DNA of 64,000 bases from Rhizomys pruinosus (GCA_009823505.1 VZQC01007121.1:468453-532452); one strand, 5' to 3'. Positions 40,255 through 51,298 are shown, counted from the first letter of the stretch. The notes: a model not told the origin generated them from the letters alone. A program made the numbers and translations.

Positions 40255-41086
40255 AAAAGAAGTTTTGTATTTAAACAGTAATGTTTAAATAGTGCTCTTT
40301 GGAATTATAAATATCCACAGTAAATTACTGTGGCTGAAACATTGATACCCCTAAAATTAAAATAGAAATATTAAGACATTCTCAATCGGAACCAAGAGAA
40401 AACAGAATTTCTCGGTAAAAAGTATGTTGGAAACTTGTGGACACTGTCCCAAGAGGCAGAGGCGCTTTGGATCAGTGGCCTGGAACCTCAGGAAAATGAG
40501 TGCCAAGAGGCCACTCTTCTAGAGCACGCAACTGGCCTCCCACATCTCCTTCCACTGCAGTGCAGAGCCACTGCCAGTCCTGTGCCACCAAATCTGTCTA
40601 CAAAAGGCAGTGGACCAAAAAGCAGAGGCATCCAGTTGGCGGGAAACACAAGTTCCTGCTCTATCCTCAGGGACGCAAGAGGCTGGCCAAGGGAGGGTCT
40701 GCGCCTACGGAATGGAGTTTCTGAGTACGCAGCAGAGAAGAGAGGTGTGTGCCATCCTGCCATCCATGGTGGTACATGGAGATGACCATGCCCAGGGCCC
40801 AACTGGAACTTTACACAAGGCAGTCAAGCCCCAGCGATTTCCCAAGCCAACCTCTGGCCACAGACTTGCACTCAAGGGCCCCTGGCTGCCTGCCACCCCA
40901 GCTCAGTCCTTTAAGAGTCAAAACTCAAGAGTCCCTCTTGCCCCACCCACATCCCAGGGGAGTTCTGCAACAGAGGGCAGAGAGGGAGATTTCCCACTCT
41001 GGCCTCTCTGCATTCTCATGTCAGAGACGCCCACAAAACCCTGCACAACATGAACATCAGCCCTGAGTGTGACAAAAATGCTCCTT
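40255..41086. other. Unassigned sequence with overlapping open frames
   Basis: Repeat-free stretch. Frames of 104-147 codons overlap on both strands (for example 40610-41053 +), with no domain, splice signals or start context I can support. It could be a degraded processed copy, non-coding RNA or simply GC-rich intergenic DNA. Confidence 0.35.
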
Positions 41087-41101
41087 AAAAGTTTTTGCTC
41101 A

Positions 41102-41253
41102 GCCGGGCGTGGTGGCACACGCCTTTAATCCTAGCACTTGGGAGGCAGAGGCAGGCGGATCTTTGGGTTCAAGGCCAGCCTGGTCTACAGAGTGAGTTCC
41201 AGGACAGCTGGGACTACAGGGAGACCCTGTCTCGAAAAGACCAAAAAAAAGAA
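41102..41253 (+). mobile_element. B1 SINE with exact target-site duplication
   Basis: GCCGGGCGTGGTGGCACACG to GACCAAAAAAAAG. AAAAGTTTTTGCTCA at 41087 and 41254. Confidence 0.97.
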
Positions 41254-41278
41254 AAGTTTTTGCTCAAAAAAAATTTTT

Positions 41279-41520
41279 TTTGCTCAGTGGCTAAGAGCGA
41301 TGACTGCTCTTACAAAGGACCCAGGTTCGATTCCCAGCACCCACATGATGGCTAAGAACCGTCTTTAAGCTGGGTGTGGTACATGCCTTTAATCCCAGCA
41401 CTCAGGAGGCAGAGGCAGGTGGATCTCTGGGAGTTCAAGGCCAGCCTGGTCTACAGAATGAGTTCCAAGGCAGCTGGGGCTACAGGAAGACTCTGTCTCA
41501 AAAAGACAAAAAAAAAAAAA
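41279..41520 (+). mobile_element. B3-B1 composite SINE, 5' truncated
   Basis: Starts inside the head (TTGCTCAGTGGCTAAGAGCG). Junction GGCTAAGAACCGTCTTTAAG/CTGGGTGTGGTACATGCC; A-run at 41508-41522. Confidence 0.9.
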
Positions 41521-41728
41521 AATGTTTTTGTGTATGAACTTTTTGCCTATACATATATATGTGCACCATGTCCACACAATGCCTGTGGAGACCAGGAAAG
41601 GCCATCAGGCCCCTTGGAACTGAAGTTATGGATGGGTGTTAGTGGCCATGTAGGTGCTGGGTATTGAACCTGGATCCTCTCCAAAAACAGCCAGTGCCCT
41701 TAACCACTGAGCCTTCTCTCCAGCCCCA
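41521..41728 (-). mobile_element. Old B3-family SINE
   Basis: TTGCCTATACATATATATGT, GTGGCCATGTAGGTGCTGGG and GAGCCTTCTCTCCAGCCCC. Confidence 0.85.
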
Positions 41729-42100
41729 ACAAGGATTCTTTTCTTGGCCAAACTTTGGTCACACTCCCAAACCAACCCCAAAGCTCACCATCTGTGCGCT
41801 TTCACGTAAAACCCAGTTCTAGCCATCATTACTATCAAGTTACAAGAACCCCTCAAATCTCGCTGGGTTCTTCATGCCAAGCTCTCCTCCCTGCCCCCTA
41901 AGGGATATGTAGTCACCTTTCAGCAAGAATCCGAGGTGCGTTGAGCCAGAATTCACACTCACACATTCACACACACCCCACACACATCCTTAGTAATTTT
42001 CCATCCACAGAGTTTGGCCCTATCTTACCTGATGCTGCATTCAGAGCTGAGCCAAATCTCTCTGCTCCAGACCAGGTCACAAGGGTTCCTGTATCTGTGA
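41729..42100. other. Unassigned sequence
   Basis: Nothing recognised apart from a short CACACA-rich spot near 41960. Confidence 0.4.
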
Positions 42101-42241
42101 TTTTTTTTTTTTAAAAGGATCTCCCTGGATCCCCAGCTGACCTGATACTTGCCATGTAGACCAAGGGCTGGCTTCCTTCTCAAAAAGAGGCACCTGCCTC
42201 TGTTTGACTGTTGAGATTAAAGGCATTCACAACTATGCCTA
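42101..42241 (-). mobile_element. B1 SINE, diverged
   Basis: AAAAGGATCTCCCTGGATCC to CACAACTATGCCT. Confidence 0.75.
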
Positions 42242-42352
42242 AGGTAATCTTAAAATCTTCCTTATTATGCTCTATGACTGAATGATCTTCTGTGTGCATA
42301 CCTATGTTCATAGAGACCAGCAGTCAATATCAATCGTTCCCAGAAGACAAGC

Positions 42353-42466
42353 TTGGATGTTGGTTCTTGGTCCTAACCCCCTACTGCTCACAGAGCAGGT
42401 CTCTATTACTTGGATGCTGGTTCTTGGTCCTAATCCCCTACCGCTCACAGAGCAGGTCTCTATTAC
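42353..42466. repeat. 57-bp tandem duplication
   Basis: TTGGATGYTGGTTCTTGGTC starts each copy (42353 and 42410) and CAGAGCAGGTCTCTATTAC ends each. Three mismatches. Confidence 0.95.
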
Positions 42467-43073
42467 TGGCCACCATGTATGCCAGATGAACTGACTCAGA
42501 CCCTTTTAGGGATTTTCCTGACTCCCCCGCATCCCCCATCTACATGGTACTAGGATCACAAGCATATATCTCTGTCCCTTGGGCTCCCCAAGTGCTGGAT
42601 GTTCAAATGCAGCTTCTCACACTTGTTTCCCCAGCCTCCACCCTATTTTTGAGAGGGTTTCTTACTATATCTGACTCAGCTAGGCTGGAATGTGACCGTC
42701 TCTCCCTCCCCTCTCCCCACCAGCACTAAGGACCTGGACTAGATAGATCTTCATGTTTACACAAGAAAGCACTTTCCTGAGTCAGCTCCCTGGCCCCTGA
42801 CCAATGAAAAGCAGGATATCCTAGATGCGGATGAGGTCCACTTTCAAGGTACTCAGTTGAGGCCCACTGCACCTCCAGGTGCTGAGCCCTACCCAGGGCT
42901 CCCTAAACCTCAGTGCCCACTAGAACTGCAGTGGCTGGAACATTCTGGAACAGGGAGTTAACACAGATCTTTAGTTTTACTTTCTATCTCAGACTGTTAA
43001 GGAAAAGAGGTATCTGGAACAAGGGCAAGGATTAAGCCCCTAGTGTCAGTGCTATGTTGCTCTTTGGGTTTCT
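42467..43073. other. Unassigned sequence
   Basis: Possible B1-like scrap near 42,560-42,700; otherwise nothing recognised. Confidence 0.4.
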
Positions 43074-43233
43074 TTTTTTTTTTTTTTTTTGGCTTTTTGA
43101 GACAGGGTCTCCCTGTAGTCCCAGCTGTCCGGGAACTCACTCTGTAGACCAGGCTGGCCTTGAACTCACAGAGATCTGCCTGCCTCTGCCTCCCAAGTGC
43201 TAGGATCAAAGGCGTGCGCCACCACTCCCAGCC
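43074..43233 (-). mobile_element. B1 SINE
   Basis: Last SINE before the Epn1 region. GGCTTTTTGAGACAGGGTCT to CACCACTCCCAGCC. Confidence 0.95.
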
Positions 43234-43721
43234 AGGTTTCGTTTTCTTACAGTCCTCTTTGAAGAGTTGGAGGCAAAGTTTCAGACCTTTACCTTTCACC
43301 AGGATATACAGTGAATCGACTAGAAAAGAATCCTCCTGTCTGCTTCTAGTAACTGAAACTGGGGAAGGCTGAGGCACAGGACCATAGAACACGCTTCCTG
43401 TGGAGCCCGGGGCACCATGCCTGGGCTCAGCTCCAAGGCTCAGGGATTCTCCACCACAGGGGAGGCACCCCAGGGAAGCCAGCAGGGCAGGACATCCCAG
43501 GCGCTCCCAAGCACGTCCCTTCTAGAAAGCTCTTCATGGGTACTTACTGCTGCCCTGAGCTCCAGCACAGCAGATGCCCCGAGGCACGGCCATCTGTCCC
43601 TCTCACCTTCAGTCTCTCCAACCACAAGACGGACCAGAATGAAGGGAGCTCCCACCCAGCTCCCGCCCAACGGAACTGCTGCCAAGAAAATGAACCCAGT
43701 AGTCAGGACCTGACCCAGGGA
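43234..43721. other. Unassigned sequence
   Basis: GC-rich; open frames are present but without motifs. Confidence 0.4.
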
Positions 43722-44100
43722 ATGAGAGAGAGACCATATCTAGGAATAAGAGAGAGACCCTACCTAGGAATAACAGAGAAACCGTACCTAGGAATAACAG
43801 AGACCCTACCTAGGAATAACAGAGAGACCCTACCTAGGAATAACAGAGAGACCCTACCTAGGAATAACAGAGAGACCCTACCTAGGAATAACAGAGAGAC
43901 CCTACCTAGGAATAACAGAGAGACCCTACCTAGGAATAACAGAGAGACCCTACCTAGGAATAAGAGAGAGACCCTACCTAGGAATAAGAGAGAGACCCTA
44001 CCTAGGAATAACAGAGAGACCGTACCTAGGAATAACAGAGACCCTAGGTAGGAATAACAGAGAGACCCTACCTAGGAAGAACAGAGACCCTAGGTAGGAA
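43722..44100. repeat. 24-bp minisatellite
   Basis: About 16 copies of a 24-bp unit containing GAGACCCTACCTAGGAATAA. Some units lose 4 bp. The period is a multiple of three, which explains the uninterrupted frame at 43536-44051 (RETLPRNN repeat); this is not a gene. Confidence 0.95.
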
Positions 44101-44719
44101 TGCATATGATGGCTCCCCATCTCGGAGGCCCCTAGACCCAGCTGACAAATGGAAACTGATGTTTGCACCCCCTGGCTAGGCTTCCCAAGGGCCCACCGAG
44201 ACAATGCTCAAACTAGTCCAGCACATGACAAGAACACATACCAACAGCCATCAGATGGCACCTGCTATTTCCCTAGCTCCAGCTTAGAGGCTGACATGGC
44301 TTCCAAAGAGTGCTGAGGGGATCAGCGATGGCTGTTTGGGACACAGGGAGGGCTGTGTGGAGACACGGCGAAGGCCAAGGAGTCGTGTTCAGCACGGACA
44401 TACAGGAAGAATGCTTAATGCCCCTGTCCCTCACCATCTAACCATGATGTGCTGTCACCCAGCCACGCATCGCTGCAGCTGGCCCCCAAGGACCTCCAGA
44501 GTCCTAAGGTCTGTGGACTGCAACTGAGGGGCTGCGGCTTGGCCAGGCCTCAGCTCGTCCCCACCCTCACCCAGCCCAACCCCAGGAACTGCATCAGGGA
44601 AATCAATTTCCGAAGGTTGGTTCCCAGCTGACCACGAGGTGACTGGGTCCGAGGGGTGCTTCTCAGGATACGGGATCCATGGATGGAATCTGGGGGAACC
44701 ACACCCATGAGAATTGCCA
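44101..44719. other. Unassigned sequence downstream of Epn1
   Basis: No repeat or gene recognised. Confidence 0.4.
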
Positions 44720-44725
44720 TTTATT
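44720..44725 (-). terminator. Epn1: Epn1 polyadenylation signal
   Basis: AATAAA on the - strand, 378 bp past the Epn1 stop codon. The predicted 3' UTR spans about 44700-45102. Confidence 0.75.
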
Positions 44726-45102
44726 CCCTAAGTTGCCAAAATCATCACCAAGATTCACCAAGGGGTGCAAAGGGAACAAGGAGGCTCAAACACTGATTGG
44801 GGGGTGTCAGGAGTTTGGAGGGAAGTGGAATGGGTGGGGGAACCCCAGCTGTCCCTCCCCCTTCTAATGCCACAGAAAAGGATCCTCCTCTGGCCGGCTC
44901 CCCTCCCCATCCCCCATGTCCAGTTTCTCTTGCGGGGAGGTGGGGTTGGGGATTTGGGAAGAGGGTGTAGTGTGAGTGGGCCCCAGGAGGGGGAAGGGCA
45001 CTGGGGGAGGACCCCCCATTTCACATGCACTCACAACACTGATCTCCCAGGAAGCAGAAATCGGGGAAGCCGGCCAGACCAGGCCTCCCTCCCCGCCCTG
45101 GA

Positions 45103-45311
45103 TTATAGGAGGAAGGGGTTAGTGTTGGGGGCTGGGGGACCCGGAGGCATCATGGGGGGCAGGCCAGGACCTCCGCCAAGTGGAGAGATGTAGGTGGGTG
45201 GCGCTCCAGGGACTGGGGGCACAGGACTGAGGCGGAGCTGGTTCAGAGTGAGCGTCGCAGGGGGTGCTGGCTGGAAAGGATTGGTGATGGAGGGGCCCGT
45301 GGCCGGCGCTC
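45103..45311 (-). CDS. Epn1: Epsin-1, last coding exon (two NPF motifs)
   Basis: The acceptor TCTTTCGTTGCAG on the - strand ends at 45312. The exon completes a split Gly codon and runs 68 codons to TAA at 45105-45103. It encodes ATGPSITNPFQPAPP early and ends NTNPFLL, two of the three NPF tripeptides that bind EH domains of EPS15 and intersectin. The proline/glycine-rich linker between them is unstructured. With 76 residues expected upstream of the window, the summed length is 576, equal to the human protein as I recall it. No disruption. Confidence 0.95.
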
Positions 45312-45398
45312 CTGCAACGAAAGACAATGACAGACACACAAGAAGCGGTCAACAAGCAGCTGTGTCTGGGATACACCAGATGGGTGGACACATCCCGA

Positions 45399-46680
45399 TC
45401 CACCAGAGGCCAACTCCAGGGAATGTAGGGAGGGCCCCGGGTACAGGAGGACCACACTCAACCAGAGGCCAACTCTAGGACTATAGGGAGTACCCGGGTG
45501 CAGGAGGACCACAGTCAAGCAGAGGCCAACTCCAGGACTGTAGGGAGGACCCCGGGTGCAGGAGGATCACGCTCAACCAGAGGCCAACTCCAGGACTATA
45601 GGGAAGAACCCAGGTGCAGGAGGACCACAGTCAACCAGAGGCCAACTCCAGGACTGTAGGGAGGATCCCCGGTGCAGGAGGACCACAGTCAACCAGAGGC
45701 CAACTCCAGGGAATGTAGGGAGGGCCCCGGGTGCAGGAGGATCACACTCAACCAGAGGCCAACTCTAGGACTATAGGGAAGAACCCGGGTGCAGGAGGAC
45801 CACAGTCAACCAGAGGCCAACTCCAGGACTGTAGGGAGGACCCCGGGTGCAGGAGGACCACGCTCAACCAGAGGCCAACTCCAGGACTGTAGGGAGGACC
45901 CCGGGTGCAGGAGGACCACGCTCAACCAGAGGCCAACTCCAGGACTGTAGGGGGGACCCCGGGTGCAGGAGGACCACGCTCAACCAGAGGTCAACTCTAG
46001 GACTATAGGGAGGACCCTGGGTGCGGGAGGACCACGCTCGACCAGAGGCCAACTCCAGGACTATAGGGAGGACCCTGGGTGCAGGAGGACCACGCTCGAC
46101 CAGAGGCCAACTCCAGGACTGTAGGGAGGACCCTGGGTGCAGGAGGACCACGCTCGACCAGAGGCCAACTCCAGGACTGTAGGGAGGACCCTGGGTGCAG
46201 GAGGACCACGCTCAACCAGAGGCCAACTCCAGGACTGTAGGGAGGACCCCGGGTGCAGGAGGACCACGCTCGACCAGAGGCCAACTCCAGGACTGTAGGG
46301 AGGACCCCGGGTGCAGGAGGACCACGCTCAACCAGAGGCCAACTCCAGGACTGTAGGGGGGACCCCGGGTGCAGGAGGACCACGCTCAACCAGAGGTCAA
46401 CTCTAGGACTATAGGGAGGACCCTGGGTGCGGGAGGACCACGCTCGACCAGAGGCCAACTCCAGGACTATAGGGAGGACCCTGGGTGCAGGAGGACCACG
46501 CTCGACCAGAGGCCAACTCCAGGACTGTAGGGAGGACCCTGGGTGCAGGAGGACCACGCTCGACCAGAGGCCAACTCCAGGACTGTAGGGAGGACCCCGG
46601 GTACAGGAGGACCACGCTCGACCAGAGGCCAACTCCAGGACTGTAGGGAGGACACCGGGTGCAGGAGGACCACGCTCGAC
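45399..46680. repeat. 58-bp minisatellite filling the last Epn1 intron
   Basis: About 22 copies of a 58-bp unit (landmarks CCAGAGGCCAACTCCAGGAC and GGACCCCGGGTGCAGGAGG). It occupies over 90% of intron 45312-46684. Units near 45984 and 46390 share private variants (GAGGTCAACTCTAGG, GGGTGCGGGAGG) 406 bp apart, a seven-unit higher-order duplication. Because 58 is not divisible by 3, one long frame reads all three phases (46003-46632 -). Confidence 0.97.
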
Positions 46681-46684
46681 TTAC

Positions 46685-46942
46685 CGCTTGTCAGGAATGG
46701 GTTGGAAGCCTTGGCTCCTGGTGCTGTGGGGCCTGGCCTGCTCACCAGCGAGTCCAGGTCCACGAGGGCTGCATTGGGCCCCAGGAATGACTCCGGAGTC
46801 TTCCGTGTGGGGGGTGTGGGAGTTGGGGTGGCAGCAGGTGGGGGACTCCCCACAGCCTCAGCCAGAGATCCCCCAACCCCACTCATGTCAAACGCCCCGG
46901 GGCTGCGAGCTGGCACCTCTCCCGCAAGCAACTCCAACTCCC
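46685..46942 (-). CDS. Epn1: Epsin-1 exon with clathrin box and first NPF
   Basis: Residues about 422-508. Acceptor CCTTCCAG before 46942, donor AGCG|GTAAGT after 46685. Contains the clathrin-binding motif LVDLD (about 481-485), which docks on the clathrin heavy-chain terminal domain, and ASNPF, the first EH-binding tripeptide. A proline/threonine-rich [19 protein letters not shown] stretch precedes the clathrin box. The donor is unusual only in that the intronic minisatellite begins within its first few bases. Confidence 0.95.
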
Positions 46943-47589
46943 CTGGAAGGAGAACAGAGCTCAGAAGGGGGGACCGGGAGGGAGAGAGAGGGCTGAGGCC
47001 TCAGAAAGGACAGAGCTGCAGACCGAGGGGCAGAGCGTCTTATTGCAAAGAACGGGTGCTGGGGTGACGGATAAATGAGGTGTCAGCATGACATGTCAGC
47101 TTCATACAAGATCCATTGAAGTGAAACCCAGTCACTAACAAGTCATCCCCAAAACAAAAACAAACAAAAAAACAAGACAACAACAACAACAACAAAGATA
47201 ATATCAGCTCCCATGGGCTATGGGTAAGACAATGATAAGCAAGGAGGCCCAGCCACTCGTGATCTATTTCCAGGGCATCTCTGGGCGCAGCCACTAATTG
47301 AGGCAGGTGCTGGCCTGTTCCAGGCTGACTGCAGCCCCACGGCTAAGCAGAGGATAGTCCAGAACAAGTGAGGAACAGAGAGAGTTCAGGATGTTGATGC
47401 CACTTGTCCAACCTGTCTATCCTGGTGCAGGCAGAGGGAGTCACTGTGGGGCGTTGGCATAGGGATCTCCAGTTATACCTCGCTCCGTATAAAGGGGTGG
47501 CTGAGCTTGACTTCCTGGATCTGGCTACATTCTACCCTGTAGGGCAGGCCTTGCCCGAAGCAAAGCAGAGACAAGGAGAGGCAGCTCAC
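46943..47589 (-). other. Epn1 intron without recognised repeats
   Basis: A (CAA)n stretch lies near 47174-47195. Nothing else recognised. Confidence 0.5.
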
Positions 47590-47676
47590 CTGTGCTGCTC
47601 CCAGAGGCTGGCAGGGCAGTTCGCAGTCGGTCGAAGTCCGAGAACTCATCAGGCTCTGTGTCAAAGCCCCCAGCTG
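47590..47676 (-). CDS. Epn1: Epsin-1 short exon (87 bp) with tandem acceptor
   Basis: Residues about 393-422, beginning AGGFDTEPDEFSDFD, an acidic segment in the AP-2/clathrin-binding middle of epsin. The acceptor is a CAGCAG tandem (47674-47679): use of the upstream site adds one Ala, and both keep frame. Donor ACAG|GTGAGC at 47589. Phase 1 in and out. Confidence 0.94.
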
Positions 47677-47692
47677 CTGTGGGGGCCAGGAT

Positions 47693-47946
47693 ACTCAACT
47701 CAGCACTGTGCAGAGCCCTCCTCAGCCTCCTCCACCCTCAGGACCCAACTCAGCACTGTGCAGAGCCCTCCTCAGCCTCCTCCACCCTCAGGACCCAACT
47801 CAGCACTGTGCAGAGCCCTCCTCATCCTCCTCCACCCTCAGGACCCAACTCAGCACTGTGCAGAGCCCTCCTCAGCCTCCTCCACCCCCAGGACCCAACT
47901 CAGCACTGTGCAGAGCCCTCCTCAGCCTCCTCCACCCTCAGGACCA
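47693..47946. repeat. 50-bp minisatellite in an Epn1 intron
   Basis: Five near-identical 50-bp copies (CAGCACTGTGCAGAGCCCTC marks each, from 47703 at 50-bp steps), filling most of the 331-bp intron 47677-48007. The array ends about 15 bp from the acceptor of the 87-bp exon. Confidence 0.97.
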
Positions 47947-48007
47947 GGCAAGCTTCTCAGCACTCACTCAGGGACACGGCCCTGCCCAGCACACAGCTGC
48001 CCAGTAC

Positions 48008-48118
48008 CTGCAGTGCCGTTGGTGCTAGGCTTGGCAGGTGAACTCCCCCAGGGGTCTGAGAAGGTGGGGGCCGGTGCCCAGGGGTCAGAAGCTGGGGGTC
48101 CACTGACAGGGGCCCCAC
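48008..48118 (-). CDS. Epn1: Epsin-1 exon with DPW motifs 7-8
   Basis: Residues about 356-393. Acceptor CTTTCCTAG, donor GCAG|GTACTG. Includes ASDPWAPAP and FSDPWGSSPAKP. DPW tripeptides bind the alpha-appendage of AP-2. Phase 1 both ends. Confidence 0.94.
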
Positions 48119-48484
48119 CTAGGAAAGAAGCAAGCACGTGGATGAGTGGCCTCTCCTGCTTAGAGATCTGCTGCCTCTTAATCAGTGGCTGTTCAACACC
48201 ACCCAAAGCACCAGCATCCCCCCAGCACCCCCCCCACCTATGCACAGCCAGTCAGGGCAGGGTCTTGCCCACCCTGTTCCCTCAAAGTCTGCTGTTAACC
48301 CTCCCTCCCTCACCTCCTCATCCCTGTCTAGCTGGGCACCAGGTCCCTTCACAGCCTGCCGCACACAGTCATGCCGTCTCTACCTGGCCATCTTACACAA
48401 CCCTCACACTGACTGTCCAGGGCATCCCATCCTAAAAGGATGGCTGACTGAGGGGGCTGAAAAAGAGTAGGTGGTAGTGCTTAC

Positions 48485-48788
48485 CATCAGAGCTTCCCCA
48501 CGGGTCAGGTGTGGGCCCCTCTCCAGCTGCAGGGGCTGGGGTCCCACCCCAAGGGTCAACAGAAGGCCCCACAGGGGCTGCGGGCCTCCAGGGATCCCCA
48601 GAGGCTGGCGTGGGGGCTGCACCACCCCAAGGATCAGCAGCCGGAGGAACAGCAGGTCCCCCCCAAGGATCCGAGGCAGAAGCAGCCACGGGGATGGCAG
48701 TAGGCACAGGCGCTGGGCCTCCCCAGGGGTCCGAGGTCTGTGCAGCGGCTGGGGCTGTAAAGACGTCAGCAAGGTCCATGAGAGACGA
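48485..48788 (-). CDS. Epn1: Epsin-1 exon with six DPW motifs
   Basis: Residues about 255-356. Acceptor CTCTTCCCACAG, donor GATG|GTAAGC. Begins SSLMDLADVFTAP, then six DPW tripeptides in a Pro/Ala/Gly-rich low-complexity background: three DPWGG copies, DPWRP, DPWGGT and DPWGSS. This is the AP-2-binding region. With the two in the next exon, eight DPW motifs are present, the number I recall for human epsin-1. Confidence 0.95.
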
Positions 48789-49282
48789 CTGTGGGAAGAG
48801 AAGAAAAGAGAAGGGGTGTGAGGAAAGAGGCAGAACCAGAGCCGGCACAGCGCCTGCACCGCCCGGCCTCGCAAACCTGGTCTGCCCACTTCATCTACCT
48901 TCTCAACCCTCTACCCAGTTCTCCCTGCAAACGGTTCTGATTACCCACCTCCCACTGTGCCCCAGCCCATTTCTGCACAGCAGCCCTCAGATCCTATGAG
49001 ATCTTCTTAGGGAAGACGGAGGCCAAACTGTTCTAGTGGGCAGCAGAGCCTCAAGGCCTTCCCCCTGTGGGCCCTGGCTACATGTTTAAGCTGATCTTGC
49101 CCAGCCCTTGCCACAAGAACCCCTCCTTTAGCAGATATCACCCTGATTACCCCTCTCCTGATGGCCTATCACTGTCCCACAGTGACCACCATGCAGCAGG
49201 CTGCCCAGACTGCATGTCCACATGCATAGGCTTGACCAACTGCCTGGTGTTCTGAGAGTAGGCAGGAAACTTGGGCCCAAAC
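48789..49282 (-). other. Epn1 intron, unassigned part
   Basis: No repeat or exon recognised. Confidence 0.5.
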
Positions 49283-50409
49283 AACCAGAGCCCTCATCTG
49301 ACAATGGAGTCAACTATGTGCACACACTCCCATCAGAACCAGAACCCCATCTGACAATGGTCAACTACGTGCATACACTCCCATCAGAACCAGAACCCCA
49401 TCTGACAATGGTCAACTACGTGCATACACTCCCATCAGAACCAGAACCCCATCTGACAATGGAGTCAACTACTTGCATACACTCCCATCAAAACCAGAAC
49501 CCCATCTGACAATGGAGTCAATTATGTGCATACACTCCCATCAGAACCAGAACCTCATCTGACAATGGTCAACTAAGTGCACACACTCCCATCAGGAACC
49601 AGAACCCCATCTGACAATGGAGTTAACTATGTGCATACACTCCCATCAGGAACCAGAACCCCATCTGAAAATGGTCAACTACGCGCACACACTCCAATCA
49701 GGAACCAGAACCTCATCAGACAATGGAGTTAACTACCTGCATACACTCACATCAGAACCAGAACCTCATCTGACAATGGTCAACTACGTGCACACACTCC
49801 CATCAGGAACCAGAACCTCATCTGACAATGGAGTCAACTATGTGCATACACTCCCATCAGAACCAGAACCCCATCTGACAATGGAGTCAACTACGTGCAT
49901 ACACTCCCATCAGAACCAGAACCCCATCTGACAATGGTCAAATACGTGCATACACTCCGATCAGAACCAGAACCCCATCTGACAATGGGCAACTACGTGC
50001 ATACACTCTCATCAGGAACCAGAACCTCATCTGACAATGGAGTCAACTATGTGCACACACTCCCATCAGAACCAGAATCCCATCTGACAATGGTCAACTA
50101 CGTGCATACACTCCCATCAGAACCAGAACCCCATCTGAAAATGGAGTTAACTACGTGCATACACTCCCATCAGAACCAGAACCCCATCTGACAATGGTCA
50201 ATTACGTGCACACACTCCCATCAGGAACCAGAACCCCATCTGACAATGGAGTTAACTACGTGCATACACTCCCACCAGGAAACAGAACCCCATCTGACAA
50301 TGGTCAACTACGTGCACACACTCCCATCAGAACCAGAACCCCATCTGACAATGGAGTCAACTACGTGCATACACTCCCATCAGAACCAGAACCCCATCTG
50401 ACAATGGAG
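49283..50409. repeat. 50-53-bp minisatellite running into an assembly gap
   Basis: About 22 copies built on CCATCTGACAATGG (AG) TCAACTACGTGCATACAC. Units vary by +2 (AG) and +1 (GG). The array reaches the first N, so its true length is unknown. Confidence 0.97.
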
Positions 50410-51298
50410 NNNNNNNNNNNNNNNNNNNNNNNNNNNNNNNNNNNNNNNNNNNNNNNNNNNNNNNNNNNNNNNNNNNNNNNNNNNNNNNNNNNNNNNNNNN
50501 NNNNNNNNNNNNNNNNNNNNNNNNNNNNNNNNNNNNNNNNNNNNNNNNNNNNNNNNNNNNNNNNNNNNNNNNNNNNNNNNNNNNNNNNNNNNNNNNNNNN
50601 NNNNNNNNNNNNNNNNNNNNNNNNNNNNNNNNNNNNNNNNNNNNNNNNNNNNNNNNNNNNNNNNNNNNNNNNNNNNNNNNNNNNNNNNNNNNNNNNNNNN
50701 NNNNNNNNNNNNNNNNNNNNNNNNNNNNNNNNNNNNNNNNNNNNNNNNNNNNNNNNNNNNNNNNNNNNNNNNNNNNNNNNNNNNNNNNNNNNNNNNNNNN
50801 NNNNNNNNNNNNNNNNNNNNNNNNNNNNNNNNNNNNNNNNNNNNNNNNNNNNNNNNNNNNNNNNNNNNNNNNNNNNNNNNNNNNNNNNNNNNNNNNNNNN
50901 NNNNNNNNNNNNNNNNNNNNNNNNNNNNNNNNNNNNNNNNNNNNNNNNNNNNNNNNNNNNNNNNNNNNNNNNNNNNNNNNNNNNNNNNNNNNNNNNNNNN
51001 NNNNNNNNNNNNNNNNNNNNNNNNNNNNNNNNNNNNNNNNNNNNNNNNNNNNNNNNNNNNNNNNNNNNNNNNNNNNNNNNNNNNNNNNNNNNNNNNNNNN
51101 NNNNNNNNNNNNNNNNNNNNNNNNNNNNNNNNNNNNNNNNNNNNNNNNNNNNNNNNNNNNNNNNNNNNNNNNNNNNNNNNNNNNNNNNNNNNNNNNNNNN
51201 NNNNNNNNNNNNNNNNNNNNNNNNNNNNNNNNNNNNNNNNNNNNNNNNNNNNNNNNNNNNNNNNNNNNNNNNNNNNNNNNNNNNNNNNNNNNNNNNNN
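50410..51298. other. Assembly gap (889 N)
   Basis: A run of N inside an Epn1 intron. Left edge is minisatellite; right edge is A-rich SINE-tail-like sequence. Confidence 1.

Noticed and set aside
43536..44051. 171-codon frame with RETLPRNN repeats
   Set aside because: The 24-bp minisatellite stays in frame because 24 is divisible by three. No evidence of a gene.
46003..46632. 209-codon frame on the - strand
   Set aside because: Produced by the 58-bp array in the last Epn1 intron, reading three phases in turn. Not an exon of the recognised protein.
47404..48435. 343-codon frame on the + strand
   Set aside because: Runs antisense across two Epn1 exons and the 50-bp array; composition mirrors those sequences.
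49283..50409. Regular repeats resembling a CRISPR array
   Set aside because: There are no repeat/spacer alternations: the whole 50-53-bp unit repeats. The host is a mammal and the array lies in an Epn1 intron.
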